A stretch of 64,000 bases of DNA from positions 21,716,967-21,780,966 of the forward strand of contig JADWOT020000006.1 in NCBI GenBank assembly GCA_036345935.2. The letters run 5' to 3'. Numbering within the stretch: position 1 is the first letter of the stretch; each line of letters opens with the position of its first letter. Shown here one piece after another: positions 62,938 to 64,000 of this stretch. The notes under the pieces are model-generated. The model saw only the letters and a program-made list of their open reading frames with translations. It was not told the DNA's origin and did no database searches. This DNA comes from Taenia hydatigena (Eukaryota > Platyhelminthes > Cestoda > Cyclophyllidea > Taeniidae). Both the position numbers and the translations under genes were made by a program.

Positions 62938-64000
62938 GTAAAAAATGAACCTTCGGATTTTTTAGTATGGCTAGAACATCCTCTGTCAACCTGCTGTCTG
63001 TTCTATGCGTGCATGGATCGTAGTCCCTTCGCTTTGAAAGGAAGGGTGAAATGTCGGTTGGGTCCTGTAGGTATCCCATCGAATTCGTTGCCGGCTTTAA
63101 ATGTCAATGTTGGGAATGGCAGTAAAGATGTTACTCTCTGATACTTTACTCAGTGCCTACGTCCAAGTAGATCGCTCAGTCCTATCTCTGGTGCATGGCT
63201 GATTCTGCGCAGACCAAACAAAACTTGGCATGATAGATGGAGGGAGGGTTGGCATAATATTTACTAGCTCTTTCTAGCACGCATTTCCTCTGCTCCCATA
63301 TGTACTCTAGGTTCATAAGAAGTATGGGGTGGTGGAGAAAAAAGAAAGCGAGGACAGGTATCAGATCCCCATTTCTCTTCTTGCTGCTTCGTCCTCGTCC
63401 TGTTTTTCCTTCCTTCTCCCTTTCATGCATTAGTCTCATTATGAAGGGAAGAAGTCTGATTCTCTACCAAATTCGTAGAGGCTGTTTTTTATCAAAGTGT
63501 TTTATCCAGTATTCTGTCAGTCACGAGATAACCATTTTTTCGATGTGAGGCGCAGATGGCTATGGCACCTTCCAGACTGTAAAGACATCTGTCTGGGCGA
63601 GGAGAAAATAAACTATTACAGCTGAATAGATAATTCATATGATGCAGTACTGTCATTCGTCATGTCACGTGATTGTTACACCTTAAACATTGACTGTATG
63701 GGGGCAGGAGGTTTCTCTATGTAAAGGCGCAGAATCTTTCCGGGACGAAAAAGGATTCCCCCCTCCCCTTCTCCGGGTAATCCCTTCGATTCAGTCCCTG
63801 AAAAGTCAACACTTCTGGCAGCATTGTACAGTAAAGCCTACTTCCTCCTTTATGCCTGCGAAGGGGGAAGTGTTTTCAAGCACGAGACTAGTGGGAAGAG
63901 GGGGAGGTCTTGCTTTTCTGTTTAACTTTGAAAATTAACTATCACAAAGCAATTTCATTTCGTCATGAATGCTGAGGTCCTCTTCAAGTGTCATACTCTA
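62938..64000. other. Right end of window, nothing recognised
   Basis: Short open frames only. The C-terminal exons of the vezatin-like gene may lie here undetected or beyond the window. Confidence 0.35.

Noticed and set aside
1..64000. CRISPR arrays, bacterial operons, prophage or insertion sequences
   Set aside because: All genes are intron-split and metazoan; no regularly spaced identical repeats or bacterial mobile-element features were seen.

Overview
The window is animal nuclear DNA. All genes are split by introns with GT-AG borders, many introns are very short (32-44 nt in several genes), exons are separated by kilobases of non-coding DNA, and the protein set is metazoan. Several copies of a short LTR element (LTR about 175-200 bp, internal part below 1 kb, no polymerase) resemble the miniature terminal-repeat retrotransposons known from taeniid tapeworms. 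Tiny introns together with this element point to a parasitic flatworm, most likely a cestode. That assignment is inference; no rRNA or mitochondrial marker is present.

Layout. 1-5266: no gene seen. 5267-9226 (+): 3' exons of a TRIM-type protein (coiled coil, filamin repeat, short NHL-like part). 12004-12925: LTR element copy A. 13643-14827 (+): SREK1IP1-like zinc-knuckle/SR protein. 15012-25219 (-): complete nine-exon mannosyl-oligosaccharide glucosidase (MOGS). 27634-32937 (-): complete thirteen-exon ACAD9-like protein. 33242-34042 (-): NDUFAF3-like complex I assembly factor. 34356-36377 (+): R3HCC1L-like protein, divergent from NDUFAF3. 38254-39700 (-): LTR element copy B. 41293-43443 (-): ferritin with a signal peptide. 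45548-45747: LTR carrying an (AT)n tract. 46076-46948 (+): CIA30-domain protein with a signal peptide. 47380-47935: degenerate 36-bp minisatellite. 50195-51170: pile of LTR fragments in both orientations. 51827-61908 (+) and probably beyond: vezatin-like gene.

The most interesting theme is mitochondrial complex I assembly. NDUFAF3 and ACAD9, two unrelated assembly factors, lie head to tail 304 bp apart on one strand. A CIA30-domain protein, of the family of ACAD9's partner NDUFAF1, lies about 13 kb further on but appears redirected to the secretory pathway. The ACAD9-like protein has methionine where the acyl-CoA dehydrogenase catalytic glutamate should be, and an altered flavin-contact motif. 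This suggests a protein kept for assembly rather than for fatty-acid oxidation.

For seven genes (SREK1IP1, MOGS, ACAD9, NDUFAF3, R3HCC1L, ferritin, CIA30) I followed splice phases exon by exon and the coding lengths close without a frameshift. The vezatin model is phase-consistent but open at its 3' end, and the TRIM model is open at its 5' end with one unresolved junction. Family identities come from remembered family sequences, not from a search.
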